Origin: JAHIKV01 sp965195225
Lineage (GTDB): Bacteria > Planctomycetota > Planctomycetia > Pirellulales > Thermoguttaceae
Direction: 5' to 3'
Assembly: GCA_965195225.1 (NCBI GenBank)
Contig: CBDAFL010000005.1
Span: 1 to 62,617 of the forward strand
DNA: 62,617 nucleotides
The stretch's first letter is position 1; every line of letters begins with the position of its first letter. The notes below the pieces were generated by a model. That model saw only the letters and a list, made by a program, of their open reading frames with translations. It was not told the origin of the DNA and made no database searches. Shown here one piece after another: positions 43,916 through 53,426 of this stretch. The position numbers were made by a program, and so were the translations under genes.

Positions 43916-43930
43916 CCCGCATTTCTCAGT

Positions 43931-44070
43931 GTAGGGTGGGACAAGGTCGCACAAGTCCTTGGTGGGGCTGCGCAAACCAATCGCCCCATATATAACATCT
44001 TGTGGTTGGACATGCCTTGTTGCCGCGACCGAAGTCCCACCAGGAGGCAGGTTTGCTTGACCCACCCTAC
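43931..44070. repeat. Imperfect 140-bp inverted element
   Basis: GTAGGGTGGGACAAG at the left end faces CTTGACCCACCCTAC at the right end, with further partial matches inside (TTGGTGGGGCT / GTCCCACCA). It follows the secretin stop. MITE-like or a large terminator; no coding frame. Confidence 0.65.
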
Positions 44071-44320
44071 AAGTTGGTGAGAAAAGCGGACTAGCCACCC
44101 GAAGGTTTGCACTTCGGCCGTTTCTTTGTTATCATGCAGGCGTCATCGGCTGTTCCGACAGCCCTTTTCGATACCATTGTTGCATCTGTTGCATCGTAAT
44201 TTTCCTTTTCTCACCCGGTTTCATTGCGGCGAAACCCGAATCCGAGGCACGACCTTGTTGAATCAGGAGCAAGCATCGACGCAACTTGACGCCTCCGCCG
44301 TGGTGTCCGGCCCCGCCGGC

Positions 44321-45454
44321 ATGACCGGCGGGGAGCTGGCCGAGGCGAAGCGCTACGGCCGGTTGGAATTGGTCTGCACGCTGGTCGACAAGGCCATCGA
44401 CGTCGTATATCTGGCCGTCGCGGCGCTGCTGCTGGCCCGGCCGTTGGACGCCTGGCTGCAAACGTATCCGCTTCTGGAGGAGAACTGGTCGCTACGTTTG
44501 GCGGCATTGTTTTTAATCGTCACCGGTCTGCACATCGTCGTGTCGTTCTCGTTGTCGTTCTACTCCGGCCACGTGCTGGAGCACAAGTTTCAGCTCAGCA
44601 CGCAATCTTTCGGCAGGTGGCTTTGGCGGTACGTTAAACGGAACTTGCTGTCCACGGCGTTGTCGCTATGTGTGGTCTTGGGATTGTACTGGCTGATCTG
44701 GACGCTTGGCGGTTGGTGGTGGCTGGCGGCGACCGGAGCGTTCTTCGTCGTCAGCGTCGTCCTGGGACAACTGACGCCCGTGCTGATCCTGCCGCTGTTC
44801 TACCGGATTAAGAAACTCGACTCGCCGGATTTGACCGAACGCATCTCCCGATTGGCCGAGGGTACGGGTTTGTCGATCGAGGGCGTTTACCGCATGGACC
44901 TCAGCGAGGAGACGGTCAAGGCCAACGCCATGCTGGCCGGCCTGGGCCATACCCGTCGTGTACTGTTCGGCGACACGTTGCTCGACGGGTTCCAACCCGA
45001 CGAGATCGAAGTCATCTTTGCCCACGAGATCGGCCACCATGTTTTCCGCCATATTTGGAAGATCATGGTGGCGGGTTTGTTCTACAGCGCCGCGGGCTTC
45101 CTGGTGTGCGACCGGCTGTTGGCTGCGTGGGTGTCCCGCAGTGGCGGCACGATCGACTACACCCGATTGCCCGTCGATACGTTGCCGCTAATGCTGTTGA
45201 TTCTGACGCTTATGGCGATGTTGTTCGAGCCGCTTCAAAACGCGGTCAGCCGCCATTTTGAACGCCAGGCCGACCGCTACGCCCTGGAGCGAACCGGCTT
45301 GAACGACGCCTACCGATCGGCCTTCCGCAAGCTGGCCAAGCTGAACAAGGACGATCCGACCCCGCATTGGCTCGACATGTTCCTGTTCCACAGCCACCCG
45401 CCGGTTGCACAAAGGTTGGCGATGGCCGAAGAGGTGGGGAAGAGTGAAAAGTGA
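44321..45454 (+). CDS. M48 (Ste24-like) membrane metallopeptidase
   Basis: Start uncertain: ATG 44321, TTG 44255 (GAGG 8 nt upstream) or further upstream; ATG chosen. About 377 residues, several TM helices, zinc motif HEIGHH (VIFAHEIGHHVFRH) and the downstream Glu in FERQADRYAL. VYRMDLSEETVKANAMLAGLGHTRRVLFGDTLL is the Ste24 signature block. Cleaves membrane or CAAX-like/misfolded substrates. It ends near the repeat preceding the first hydrogenase operon. Confidence 0.9.
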   Translation: MTGGELAEAKRYGRLELVCTLVDKAIDVVYLAVAALLLARPLDAWLQTYPLLEENWSLRLAALFLIVTGLHIVVSFSLSFYSGHVLEHKFQLSTQSFGRWLWRYVKRNLLSTALSLCVVLGLYWLIWTLGGWWWLAATGAFFVVSVVLGQLTPVLILPLFYRIKKLDSPDLTERISRLAEGTGLSIEGVYRMDLSEETVKANAMLAGLGHTRRVLFGDTLLDGFQPDEIEVIFAHEIGHHVFRHIWKIMVAGLFYSAAGFLVCDRLLAAWVSRSGGTIDYTRLPVDTLPLMLLILTLMAMLFEPLQNAVSRHFERQADRYALERTGLNDAYRSAFRKLAKLNKDDPTPHWLDMFLFHSHPPVAQRLAMAEEVGKSEK

Positions 45455-45502
45455 AGGGTGGAGGGGGAAGAGACCGCGGGCATCCTTTCACGTCGATGGC
45501 GT

Positions 45503-45537
45503 CCACGCCCTTCACTTCGCTCAGGGACGTGCCACCC
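45503..45537. repeat. Half copy of repeat family B
   Basis: CACGCCCTTCACTTCGCTC then AGGGACGTGCCACCC matches the right arm of 17769-17850. Confidence 0.75.
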
Positions 45538-45638
45538 GAGCGATCACCATACACTTGCGAACACCATGCGACGTGGTATATTGGGGCTTTTCGGGTATGT
45601 TCACGGCGGGTTGTCCGGCAGAAACCAAAGGCCACAGC

Positions 45639-46154
45639 ATGTTAATAACCGAACAGGAACGGCTCCGCGACAATCTGGTGAAGATGACCGACCGCTTCGG
45701 CCGCGACCGCAGTGCGTTGATGCCCATCCTCCAAGAACTGAAGCGGACCCGGTATCACATTTCCGAATACTCTATGCAGGTGATTGCAGATTTGCTTGAC
45801 ATTCACCCGGTGGAAGTGTCAAGCGTCGTCTCGTTTTACAGCTTTTTGGAAGACAAGCCGCAGGGGCAGTTCGTAATCCGGCTTTGCCGGACAATCGCCT
45901 GCGACATGAACGGCGCGGGCAACGTCGCACGGCAGTTGGAAAACGATCTTGGGATCGAGTTCGGCGAGACGACCCCCGACGGCAAGTTTACACTCGGTTG
46001 GGCAAACTGTCTGGGGATGTGCGACCAGGGGCCGGCGATGCTGGTCAACGAGAAAATCTACACTCAAGTCACTCCGGAAAAGGTGCATAGCATTCTCGAT
46101 GAATGTCGCAGTACGTTCGGGGTACACGCCACGGCCGACAAGGAGCGATGCTGA
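45639..46154 (+). CDS. hydC: NuoE-like [2Fe-2S] subunit of [FeFe]-hydrogenase (operon 1)
   Basis: 171 residues from ATG 45639; GTG/ATG starts further up are not supported. Helical N-terminus (LMPILQELKRTRYHISEYSMQVIADLLDIHPVEVSSVVSFYSFL), then a thioredoxin-like [2Fe-2S] domain with C-x4-C (CRTIAC) and C-x3-C (CLGMC). Equivalent to HydC of electron-bifurcating HydABC or complex I NuoE; passes electrons between the flavin subunit and the hydrogenase. Its stop TGA overlaps the next start (TGATG at 46152-46156), so translation is coupled. Confidence 0.93.
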   Translation: MLITEQERLRDNLVKMTDRFGRDRSALMPILQELKRTRYHISEYSMQVIADLLDIHPVEVSSVVSFYSFLEDKPQGQFVIRLCRTIACDMNGAGNVARQLENDLGIEFGETTPDGKFTLGWANCLGMCDQGPAMLVNEKIYTQVTPEKVHSILDECRSTFGVHATADKERC

Positions 46155-47347
46155 TGATTGCCGAAACCACGCGCGGATCGCTCACGTTTTGCTCGATCGA
46201 GCCGGGCAGCGGCCTGAACTCGGCGCTCGAGCGGCCGTCGGCCGATGCCCTGGGACGGATCGAGGCCTCGGGGCTTCGCGGCCGCGGTGGAGCGGGCTTT
46301 CCCACTAGCCTGAAATGGGACTTAGCCATCAAAAGCCCCGGCGAGTACAAATACGTCATCTGCAACGCCGACGAAGGCGAGCCGGGAACCTTCAAGGACC
46401 GGGTGATCCTCTCCGATTTCGCCGATATGGTCTTCGAGGGCATGACGATCGGCGCGTTTGTGATCGGCGCGAAACATGGCATCGTCTATCTCCGCGGCGA
46501 GTATGCCTATCTCCGTTCGCATTTGGAAACCGTGTTGCTGCGGCGGAGGGCACAAAATCTGCTGGGTAAAAAAATCCGCGGCCGCGATGGATTTGATTTC
46601 GACATCGAAATCCGCATGGGCGCCGGAGCCTACGTCTGTGGCGAGGAAACGGCCCTGATCGAGTCGCTCGAAGGCCAGCGCGGCGAGCCTCGCAACCGCC
46701 CTCCCTTCCCGATCGACACCGGATACCTCGGCAATCCGACGATCGTCAACAACGTCGAGACGTTCGCCTGGGTCGTCTGCATCCTGGCAAAGGGCGCCAA
46801 GTGGTTCAATAGCATCGGCACCAAAAAATCGACCGGGTTGAAGCTGTTCAGCGTCTCGGGCGATTGCAGTCAGCCGGGGGTCTATGAGTTTCCCATGGGG
46901 ATCACGGTCGCCGAATTGTTGAAGAGGGTGGGCGGCGAGGGGGCCAAGGCGGTGCAGGTGGGCGGGGCCGCCGGCCAGTGCGTGCCCGCCGACCAGTTCG
47001 AGCGGACCATCGCCTTTGAAGACATTCCCACCGGTGGGTCGGTAATCGTCTTCGGCCCGGATCGAGACATGCTCCGCGTGGCCGAAAACTTCCTCGAATT
47101 TTTCGCCGACGAGTCGTGCGGCCAATGTACGCCCTGCCGGGAAGGCACCCCAAAATTGATCGAAGGCGTCAAGATGCTCCAGCAAGGCCGCTGTTCGATG
47201 CACTACATACACGAGCTTTGTTCGTTGGGAGAGACCATGCAGTTGGCCTCCAAGTGCGGCCTGGGCCAAATGGCGCCAAACGCGTTTCTCTCGATCGTCG
47301 AGCATTTTCAAGACGAAATACTCGGAAGAATCGGCCGTGCGGGATAA
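46154..47347 (+). CDS. hydB: NuoF-like NADH-binding flavoprotein of [FeFe]-hydrogenase (operon 1)
   Basis: 397 residues from ATG 46154, chosen because AGGAG (46141-46145) is 8 nt away; ATG 46148 is too close. FMN/NADH site: GLRGRGGAGFPTSLKW, CNADEGEPGTFKDR, AGAYVCGEETALIESLEGQRGEPRNRPPFP. C-terminal 4Fe-4S site: ESCGQCTPCREGTPK plus CGLGQ. It lacks the N-terminal thioredoxin-like domain and the C-terminal ferredoxin domain found in many HydB proteins, so it is a minimal version. Would couple NAD(H) to the hydrogenase below. Confidence 0.93.
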   Translation: MIAETTRGSLTFCSIEPGSGLNSALERPSADALGRIEASGLRGRGGAGFPTSLKWDLAIKSPGEYKYVICNADEGEPGTFKDRVILSDFADMVFEGMTIGAFVIGAKHGIVYLRGEYAYLRSHLETVLLRRRAQNLLGKKIRGRDGFDFDIEIRMGAGAYVCGEETALIESLEGQRGEPRNRPPFPIDTGYLGNPTIVNNVETFAWVVCILAKGAKWFNSIGTKKSTGLKLFSVSGDCSQPGVYEFPMGITVAELLKRVGGEGAKAVQVGGAAGQCVPADQFERTIAFEDIPTGGSVIVFGPDRDMLRVAENFLEFFADESCGQCTPCREGTPKLIEGVKMLQQGRCSMHYIHELCSLGETMQLASKCGLGQMAPNAFLSIVEHFQDEILGRIGRAG

Positions 47348-47398
47348 ATTGTGTGTTTTTTCATTCGCCAGTTGAGTGCCGGGACAACAATGTCGCAT

Positions 47399-47464
47399 GT
47401 TTAGCAGCCGCCGGTACGGCGGCTTGCGGCAGAACACGGGCCGCCGTGCCGGCGGCCGCTAAAC
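47399..47464. repeat. Palindromic repeat, family C
   Basis: GTTTAGCAGCCGCCGG to CCGGCGGCCGCTAAAC: nearly perfect inverted arms with GGCTTGCGGC between. Related to 4039-4107 and 30938-30970. Confidence 0.8.
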
Positions 47465-47505
47465 GGATCCAAAATCAGCGTTGCAGAAATCCTGCATGCT
47501 CTGAC

Positions 47506-47533
47506 AACTGAAAACTGATAACTGAAAACTTAA
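47506..47533. repeat. Heptamer repeat in hydA leader
   Basis: Four AACTGAA-type heptamers end 4 nt before the hydA start, in place of a Shine-Dalgarno sequence. Confidence 0.7.
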
Positions 47534-47537
47534 TCCC

Positions 47538-49499
47538 ATGTCCGAAGAACTGCTCCCCCACGGCCATCCTACCCGCGCCCCGGCCAGCCAACGCGGCCGC
47601 ACGGCAGAAGTGCTCGAACACGCCAAGGCGCTTGGCAAACAGATCGAGGTGACGATCGACGGCCGCGCGATCACCGTGCCGCTGGGGACCACGATCCTCG
47701 AGTCCGCCCAACAACTAGGCATCCGCATCCCCACGCTTTGCTATCACGAGGACTTGTGTCTGGCCGGCGTGTGTCGGATTTGCGTGGTCGAGGTCGAGGG
47801 GCAAAGGACGCTGCAAGCGTCGTGCAGCTACCCGATCACCGCGCCGATCCATGTTAAGACCCACACACCCGCGGTCCGCAAGGCCCGGCGGCACATTCTG
47901 GACCTCATGCTGGCCACTCACTATGGCGAGTGCTATACGTGTGCCCGCAACGGCAATTGCGAGTTGCAATCGCTGGCCGAGGAATACGGCGTGGATTATT
48001 TCCGCTTCGGCCGCATGGAGAAACCGCGCTACGAGATCGATCTTTCGAGCCACGCCCTGGTGCGCGACATGAACAAGTGCGTGCTCTGTCGGCGCTGCGT
48101 GCGGACCTGTATCGACCTTCAGGAAGTCGGCGTGCTGGAGGCCATCGACCGCGGCAACCGCATCAAGATCACCACTTTCGGCGACAAACCGCTCTCCGAC
48201 GTCATCTGCATCAACTGCGGCCAGTGCATCAACCGCTGTCCCACCGGCGCGTTGAGGGCGAACGACAACACCGACGAGGTCTGGCGGGCGATCGACGATC
48301 CGACCAAGCACGTCGTCATCCAAACGGCGCCCAGTCCCCGCGCTGGAATCGGCGAGTGCTTCGGCCTACCCCCCGGCCAACCAATGACTTTCCGGATGAA
48401 CACCGCCCTGCGCTATTGCGGCTTCGACAAGGTGTTCGACACCAACTTCGCCGCCGATCTGACGATCATCGAGGAGGGAACGGAGTTGCTGATGCGTCTG
48501 CATCGGGCGTTGACCGGCGGCGTGCCACTGGCTGAGCCAGTGCCAAACTCGCCGCACGTCGGTCCCCTGCCGCAGTTCACCAGTTGTTCGCCCGGCTGGG
48601 TGAAGTTCGCCGAACACTTCTACCCGGAGCATCTCGATCACGTCTCTTCGTGCAAAAGCCCCCAGCAGATGTTCGGCGCCCTGCTGAAAACATATTACGC
48701 CGAAAAGACGGGCGTCGATCCGCGGGACATCGTCACCGTGGCCTTGATGCCCTGTTCGGCGAAGAAGTTCGAGTGCAACCGCCCGGAAATGTGCGCCAGC
48801 GGATACAAGGATATTGACTATGGCCTGACCACCCGTGAACTGGCCAAGATGATCCGCGAAGTGGGCGTCGATCTACCCAACATGCCCAAGTCGGATTTCG
48901 ACGAGCCTTTCGGCACCGCCACCGGCTCCGGGGTCATCTTCGGCACCACCGGCGGCGTGATGGAATCGGCCATCCGCACCGTGCTCGAGCTGGTTACCGG
49001 CAAGAAGGTCGAAAGCCTGTTCGACCATGCTGAAGTGAAGCCCGTGCGCGGATTCGATGGTATCCGCTACGCCGAGTTGCCGATCACCGAGGTCGGACCG
49101 GTGCCGGCCATTATCTCGCACCTATTCGAGGACTGGAACTGGCTGAAGGGCGCTACCTTGAAAGTCGCCGTCGCACACGGCACGGCAAACGCCAAGCTTG
49201 TCATGGAGGACATCAAGGCGGGCGGAAAACTCAGCGAATGTCACTTTATCGAGTTCATGGCCTGCCCCGGAGGCTGCTTGGGTGGCGGCGGACAGCCGAT
49301 CCCCACCAGCCCGGAAATCCGCGCCGCCCGCGCCAAGGCAATCTATGACGAGGACCGCTCGTACACCATCCGCAAGTCGCACGAAAACCCGGCCCTGCTG
49401 CAAGTCTACGCCGACTTCCTCACCGACGGCCCTTGCGGCCACCGCAGCCACGAATTGTTGCACACCCACTACACGCCCCGCGGCAAGTACATCGCGTGA
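47538..49499 (+). CDS. hydA: [FeFe]-hydrogenase catalytic subunit (operon 1)
   Basis: 653 residues. N-terminal [2Fe-2S] domain (ITVPLGTTILESAQQLGIRIPTLCYHEDL, CLAGVCRICVVE), His-Cys 4Fe-4S site (HYGECYTCARNGNCELQ), two 4Fe-4S clusters (CVLCRRCVRTC, CINCGQCINRCP), then the H-cluster domain: L1 TSCSPGWVKF (prototype TSCCPGW), SSCKSPQQMFGA, L2 MPCSAKKFEC, L3 EFMACPGGCLGGGGQP. The small-subunit-like tail ends SHENPALLQVYADFLTDGPCGHRSHELLHTHY. Group A, bifurcating-type architecture. With HydB and HydC it would interconvert H2 with NADH and reduced ferredoxin. A heptamer repeat, not a ribosome site, lies before the ATG. Maturases HydEFG are not in the window. Confidence 0.95.
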   Translation: MSEELLPHGHPTRAPASQRGRTAEVLEHAKALGKQIEVTIDGRAITVPLGTTILESAQQLGIRIPTLCYHEDLCLAGVCRICVVEVEGQRTLQASCSYPITAPIHVKTHTPAVRKARRHILDLMLATHYGECYTCARNGNCELQSLAEEYGVDYFRFGRMEKPRYEIDLSSHALVRDMNKCVLCRRCVRTCIDLQEVGVLEAIDRGNRIKITTFGDKPLSDVICINCGQCINRCPTGALRANDNTDEVWRAIDDPTKHVVIQTAPSPRAGIGECFGLPPGQPMTFRMNTALRYCGFDKVFDTNFAADLTIIEEGTELLMRLHRALTGGVPLAEPVPNSPHVGPLPQFTSCSPGWVKFAEHFYPEHLDHVSSCKSPQQMFGALLKTYYAEKTGVDPRDIVTVALMPCSAKKFECNRPEMCASGYKDIDYGLTTRELAKMIREVGVDLPNMPKSDFDEPFGTATGSGVIFGTTGGVMESAIRTVLELVTGKKVESLFDHAEVKPVRGFDGIRYAELPITEVGPVPAIISHLFEDWNWLKGATLKVAVAHGTANAKLVMEDIKAGGKLSECHFIEFMACPGGCLGGGGQPIPTSPEIRAARAKAIYDEDRSYTIRKSHENPALLQVYADFLTDGPCGHRSHELLHTHYTPRGKYIA

Positions 49500-49665
49500 T
49501 GCGACACTTTAGGACCGGCGAATCGGTAACGTGGTGAAATTCCACTGGGGGTGGCACGTCCTTTTGGAAATTTATTCGATACCCCTTGAATTGCCCCGAG
49601 CAGTCATGTTAGCATAAATAGTTGTAATACTTGAAGACAGCCTTGATTATCCTGTAAGGCCAACT

Positions 49666-50217
49666 ATGCCTTTTTCGACGTATTTATCCAAATGCCCCGA
49701 CTGCAACGAAGCCACTGAAGAAGAGCTTTTGGCACAACTCGACGACGTGCTTGCGGATTACACATCGGTACCCGGTGCTTTGATCCCGGTGCTGCAAATC
49801 ACCCAAGCCATTTTCGGCTACCTGCCCGAGACGGCGCTGAAGAAGATCGCCTTATCGCTTGGCAAGCCATACAGCGAGGTGGCGGGCGTGGTCGGGTTCT
49901 ATTCGTTTTTCACCACGGTTCCCCGCGGAAAACATCTGGTCCGAGTCTGTTTGGGCACGGCTTGTTATGTCCGCGGTGGCAAGGAGGTTCTTGCCGCTTC
50001 AAAAGACCTGCTGAGGATCGAGGTTGGAGAGACCAGTTCCGATCGGATGTTCTCGCTCGACGTGGGGCGTTGCTTCGGCGCGTGCGGACTGGCCCCGGTA
50101 ATCATGATCGACGACGACGTGCATCAGCGGGTCAGGCCGGCGCAGATTCCCAAAATCCTCGACCGATACCGCGATAATTCCGCCACTGACGACAACGGCA
50201 ACGGAGAGAGCGACTAG
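49666..50217 (+). CDS. hydC: NuoE-like [2Fe-2S] subunit of [FeFe]-hydrogenase (operon 2)
   Basis: 183 residues. LAQLDDVLADYTSVPGALIPVLQITQAIFGYLPETALKKIALSLGKPYSEVAGVVGFYSFFTTVPRGKH followed by C-x4-C (CLGTAC) and C-x3-C (CFGAC). More NuoE-like than the operon 1 copy and not a recent duplicate. Stop TAG (50215-50217) shares its G with the GTG start of the next gene, indicating coupling. Upstream intergenic DNA (49500-49665) has a partial family B repeat near 49549. Confidence 0.93.
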   Translation: MPFSTYLSKCPDCNEATEEELLAQLDDVLADYTSVPGALIPVLQITQAIFGYLPETALKKIALSLGKPYSEVAGVVGFYSFFTTVPRGKHLVRVCLGTACYVRGGKEVLAASKDLLRIEVGETSSDRMFSLDVGRCFGACGLAPVIMIDDDVHQRVRPAQIPKILDRYRDNSATDDNGNGESD

Positions 50218-53200
50218 TGACTCAAGTAATTGCGAACCCGGGAGAACTAACGGCCCTACGCGACACTCTTTGCGAACAAGAAGCCGCGTCGTTGGCCGAT
50301 GGACATCTGCGTATCCACCTTTGTCTCGGCGCCAGTTGCATCGCCTCGGGCGCGGAAAAGGTCAAAAAGGCCCTCGAACGGGAACTCACCGACCGGCAAA
50401 TGCTGGACAAAGTCTCGATCGTGGGGACCGGATGCATGGGACCATGTTCCGGCGGTCCGGTGCTGATGATCGGCGACGTTTTTTATGAGAATGTCAAGCC
50501 GCAAGACGCCAAGGACATCGTTGTCGAGCACGTTGGGCGAGGGCGGATAGTCGAGCGGCTCACGCACAAGCGACCCGACGGCCGCAGCGTACCCAACGCC
50601 GCGGAGATGGACTTCTTCAAGCGGCAGAACAAAATTCTCTTGCGCAACTGCGGCGAGATCGACCCGCAACGGATCGACTCCTACATCGCCCGCGACGGAT
50701 ATCAGGCCCTTGCCCGGACGATTACGCGGAACGACGCCGACGAAGTGATCGAGACGATGCGGACCTCGGGGCTTCGGGGTCGCGGCGGGGCGGGGTTTCC
50801 GACCTGGCGGAAGTGGAAGTTCACCCGCGACACCGCCGGAGAGAAGAAGTTCGTCGTCTGTAACGCCGACGAGGGTGATCCCGGTGCGTTCATGGACCGC
50901 AGCATCCTCGAGGGCGATCCGAACAGCGTGATCGAGGGCATGGTGATCGCCGGCCACACGGTCGGAGCGCGGCACGGCTACATCTACGTCCGCGCCGAAT
51001 ATCCGCTGGCCGTCCAGCGGTTGAAAATCGCCTTGAACCAGGCCCGTGAGCGTGGCCTGCTCGGCAAGAATATCCTCGGCTCGTCGTTCGACTTCGACAT
51101 CGAAATCCGCATGGGTTCCGGGGCGTTTGTCTGCGGCGAGGAAACGGCTCTGCTGACTTCGATCGAAGGCAACCGCGGCGAGCCGCGTCCGCGCCCGCCG
51201 TTCCCCGCCGTGCAAGGACTTTGGGGCAAGCCGACCGTCTTGAACAATGTCGAGACCTACGCCAACGTGCCGGCCATCATCCTTAATGGCGGCCCCTGGT
51301 TCGCCGCCCAAGGCACCGAACGGAGCAAAGGCACAAAAGTCTTCGCCATGGCCGGAACGATCAAGAACTCCGGTCTGATCGAGGTGCCCGTCGGCACTCC
51401 GCTGGGCGATCTGATCTACGACATCGGCGGCGGCATACCCAACGGCAAGGAGTTCAAGGCGGCACAGATCGGCGGACCATCCGGCGGTTGCATCCCGAAG
51501 CAACACCTGAACGTCCCGCTCGACTACGAATCGCTTTCCGAGCTAGGGGCGATTATGGGCTCCGGTGGCCTGATCGTCATGGACGAGGACAGTTGCATGG
51601 TCGACGTGGCCCGTTACTTCATCGAATTCGTCCAGGAGGAGTCGTGCGGCAAGTGCGCTCCCTGCCGGGTGGGTACGAAGCGGATGCTCGAAATTCTTAA
51701 CCGCATCTGCGACGGCCACGGCGAGGAGGACGACGTCGAACGGCTCATCGAGTTGGGCGAGATGATCAAGGACACGTCGCTCTGCGGACTGGGACAGACG
51801 GCGCCGAACCCCGTCCTTTCGACCATCCGCCACTTCGGCCACGAGTATATCGAACACATTCGGGACAAGCACTGTAGGGCGGGTGTTTGCGCGGCGCTGG
51901 TTAGCGCGCCTTGCTCTAGCGCCTGCCCGGCCAACGTGGACATCCCCGGCTATGTTTCGCTGGTTGGCGAGAAACGCTACGCCGAAGCGTTGCGTCTGCA
52001 CCGCGACCGGAACCCCTTTGCGGCCGTTTGTTCCCGCGTCTGCTTCCACACCTGCGAGGACAAGTGCCGGCGATCAACCATCGACGCGCCGGTGTCGATC
52101 CGGGGTATCAAGCGGTTCATGGTCGATCAGGAGGTGACGATCCAGTTGCCCGAGGTCCGCGAGGACGAATTCAGCGCGAAGCAGAAGATCGCCATCATCG
52201 GGGCTGGCCCTGCGGGCCTGTCCTGTGCCTACTTCCTTGCCCGGCAGGGATACCGGCCGAAGATATTCGAGGCCGAGCCGCGTCCCGGTGGTATGCTGGT
52301 TCAGTCCATCCCGGCCTATCGGCTGCCGCGCGAGATCGTCGCCCGAGAGGTGCGCATGATCGAGAGAATGGGTGTCGAGATTTTCACCAACATGGTGCTG
52401 GGCGAAGACGTGACGCTCAAGGCGTTGCGGGCGGAAGGCTACGACGCCGTGTTCCTTGGCGTCGGCGCGCCGCTGGGTATCGAGTTGGGGTTGCCCGGCT
52501 CGGACGCCGAGGGTATCACCGACGCGCTCAGCTTCCTGCGGACCTACAACCTTCGCGGCTCGGTCCCGGTCGGTAAGAATGTAGTGGTGATCGGGGGAGG
52601 GAATTCGGCCATAGACGCTGCCCGCACAGCCCTGCGGCTCGGGGCCGAAAAAATCACGGTCGTCTACCGCCGCAGCCGCGAGGTCATGCCCGCTTACGAG
52701 GAAGAAATCGAAGAAGCGGAGCACGAGGGAGTAGTGCTGAAACTGCTGACCGCACCGACCGAAGTCTTGTACGAGGACAAGCGGGTGACGGGCATCAAGT
52801 GCGTACCCATGCGGCTTGGCGAGTTCGACCGCTCGGGACGCCGCCGGCCGGAAGAAGGGGGCGACGCCTTCGTCATCCCCGCCGATCACGTCCTGGTGGC
52901 CATCGGACAAACGCTCGACCTGCAAAAGATCACCCCGCACGTGCATATCGAGTCCCGCAACCAGTCGTTCGTCCAAATTAACCCGGTCACTTGCCAGACC
53001 TCGGAAAAATGGATTTTCGCCGGGGGCGACGCCGTGACCGGCCCGTCGTCGGTCGTCGAGGCGGTGGCGGCGGGCGAACGCGCGGCAGTCGGCATTGATC
53101 AATATCTTACCGGCGCCAACCACGCATTTTGGCGGAAGGACCGCGAAGTGGACACGGCCTTCGACCCCGATGCCGAGCCTTCCGACACCCCGCGCGAGAA

Positions 53201-53360
53201 GCTGAACTTGCTCCCCGTCGAGCGTCGCCGAGGCAACTTCGACGAAGTGGAGCAGCCATGGCGCGAGTCGGTGGCGGTGTGTCAGGCCAAACGCTGCCTC
53301 CGCTGCGATTACGGCAAACGCTGTACGGTAAATCACGTTGAAGCGACGGCCTCACGTTAA
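50217..53360 (+). CDS. NuoF-like flavoprotein fused to GltD/NfnB-like NAD(P)H oxidoreductase (operon 2)
   Basis: 1047 residues from GTG 50217 (GGAGAG upstream). Order: thioredoxin-like [2Fe-2S] (LCLGASCIAS, GTGCMGPCSGGP; about 30-110); NuoF core (GLRGRGGAGFPTWRKW, CNADEGDPGAFMDR, CGEETALLTSIEGNRGEP); 4Fe-4S (ESCGKCAPCRVG, about 471); GltD-type Fe-S region (CRAGVC...CSSACPANVDIPGY, CSRVCFHTCEDKCRR; about 551-625); FAD site IAIIGAGPAGLSCAYFLARQG (about 657); NAD(P) site VVVIGGGNSAIDAARTALRLG (about 789); C-terminal CLRCDYGKRC. One chain thus carries an NADH/FMN site and a second FAD/NAD(P)H site, suggesting H2 metabolism linked to both NADH and NADPH, or flavin-based bifurcation. Confidence 0.93.
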   Translation: MTQVIANPGELTALRDTLCEQEAASLADGHLRIHLCLGASCIASGAEKVKKALERELTDRQMLDKVSIVGTGCMGPCSGGPVLMIGDVFYENVKPQDAKDIVVEHVGRGRIVERLTHKRPDGRSVPNAAEMDFFKRQNKILLRNCGEIDPQRIDSYIARDGYQALARTITRNDADEVIETMRTSGLRGRGGAGFPTWRKWKFTRDTAGEKKFVVCNADEGDPGAFMDRSILEGDPNSVIEGMVIAGHTVGARHGYIYVRAEYPLAVQRLKIALNQARERGLLGKNILGSSFDFDIEIRMGSGAFVCGEETALLTSIEGNRGEPRPRPPFPAVQGLWGKPTVLNNVETYANVPAIILNGGPWFAAQGTERSKGTKVFAMAGTIKNSGLIEVPVGTPLGDLIYDIGGGIPNGKEFKAAQIGGPSGGCIPKQHLNVPLDYESLSELGAIMGSGGLIVMDEDSCMVDVARYFIEFVQEESCGKCAPCRVGTKRMLEILNRICDGHGEEDDVERLIELGEMIKDTSLCGLGQTAPNPVLSTIRHFGHEYIEHIRDKHCRAGVCAALVSAPCSSACPANVDIPGYVSLVGEKRYAEALRLHRDRNPFAAVCSRVCFHTCEDKCRRSTIDAPVSIRGIKRFMVDQEVTIQLPEVREDEFSAKQKIAIIGAGPAGLSCAYFLARQGYRPKIFEAEPRPGGMLVQSIPAYRLPREIVAREVRMIERMGVEIFTNMVLGEDVTLKALRAEGYDAVFLGVGAPLGIELGLPGSDAEGITDALSFLRTYNLRGSVPVGKNVVVIGGGNSAIDAARTALRLGAEKITVVYRRSREVMPAYEEEIEEAEHEGVVLKLLTAPTEVLYEDKRVTGIKCVPMRLGEFDRSGRRRPEEGGDAFVIPADHVLVAIGQTLDLQKITPHVHIESRNQSFVQINPVTCQTSEKWIFAGGDAVTGPSSVVEAVAAGERAAVGIDQYLTGANHAFWRKDREVDTAFDPDAEPSDTPREKLNLLPVERRRGNFDEVEQPWRESVAVCQAKRCLRCDYGKRCTVNHVEATASR

Positions 53361-53426
53361 AAAGTGCGTTTTCACATTACACAATGCGTTTAGTTTTCCC
53401 ACGCTGACAAACACCAGAAAACACCG

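Noticed and set aside
49549..49570. TGGCAC as a sigma-54 -24 element before hydrogenase operon 2
   Set aside because: No GC at the required -12 spacing (TTTGG instead of TTGC), and the sequence is part of repeat family B.
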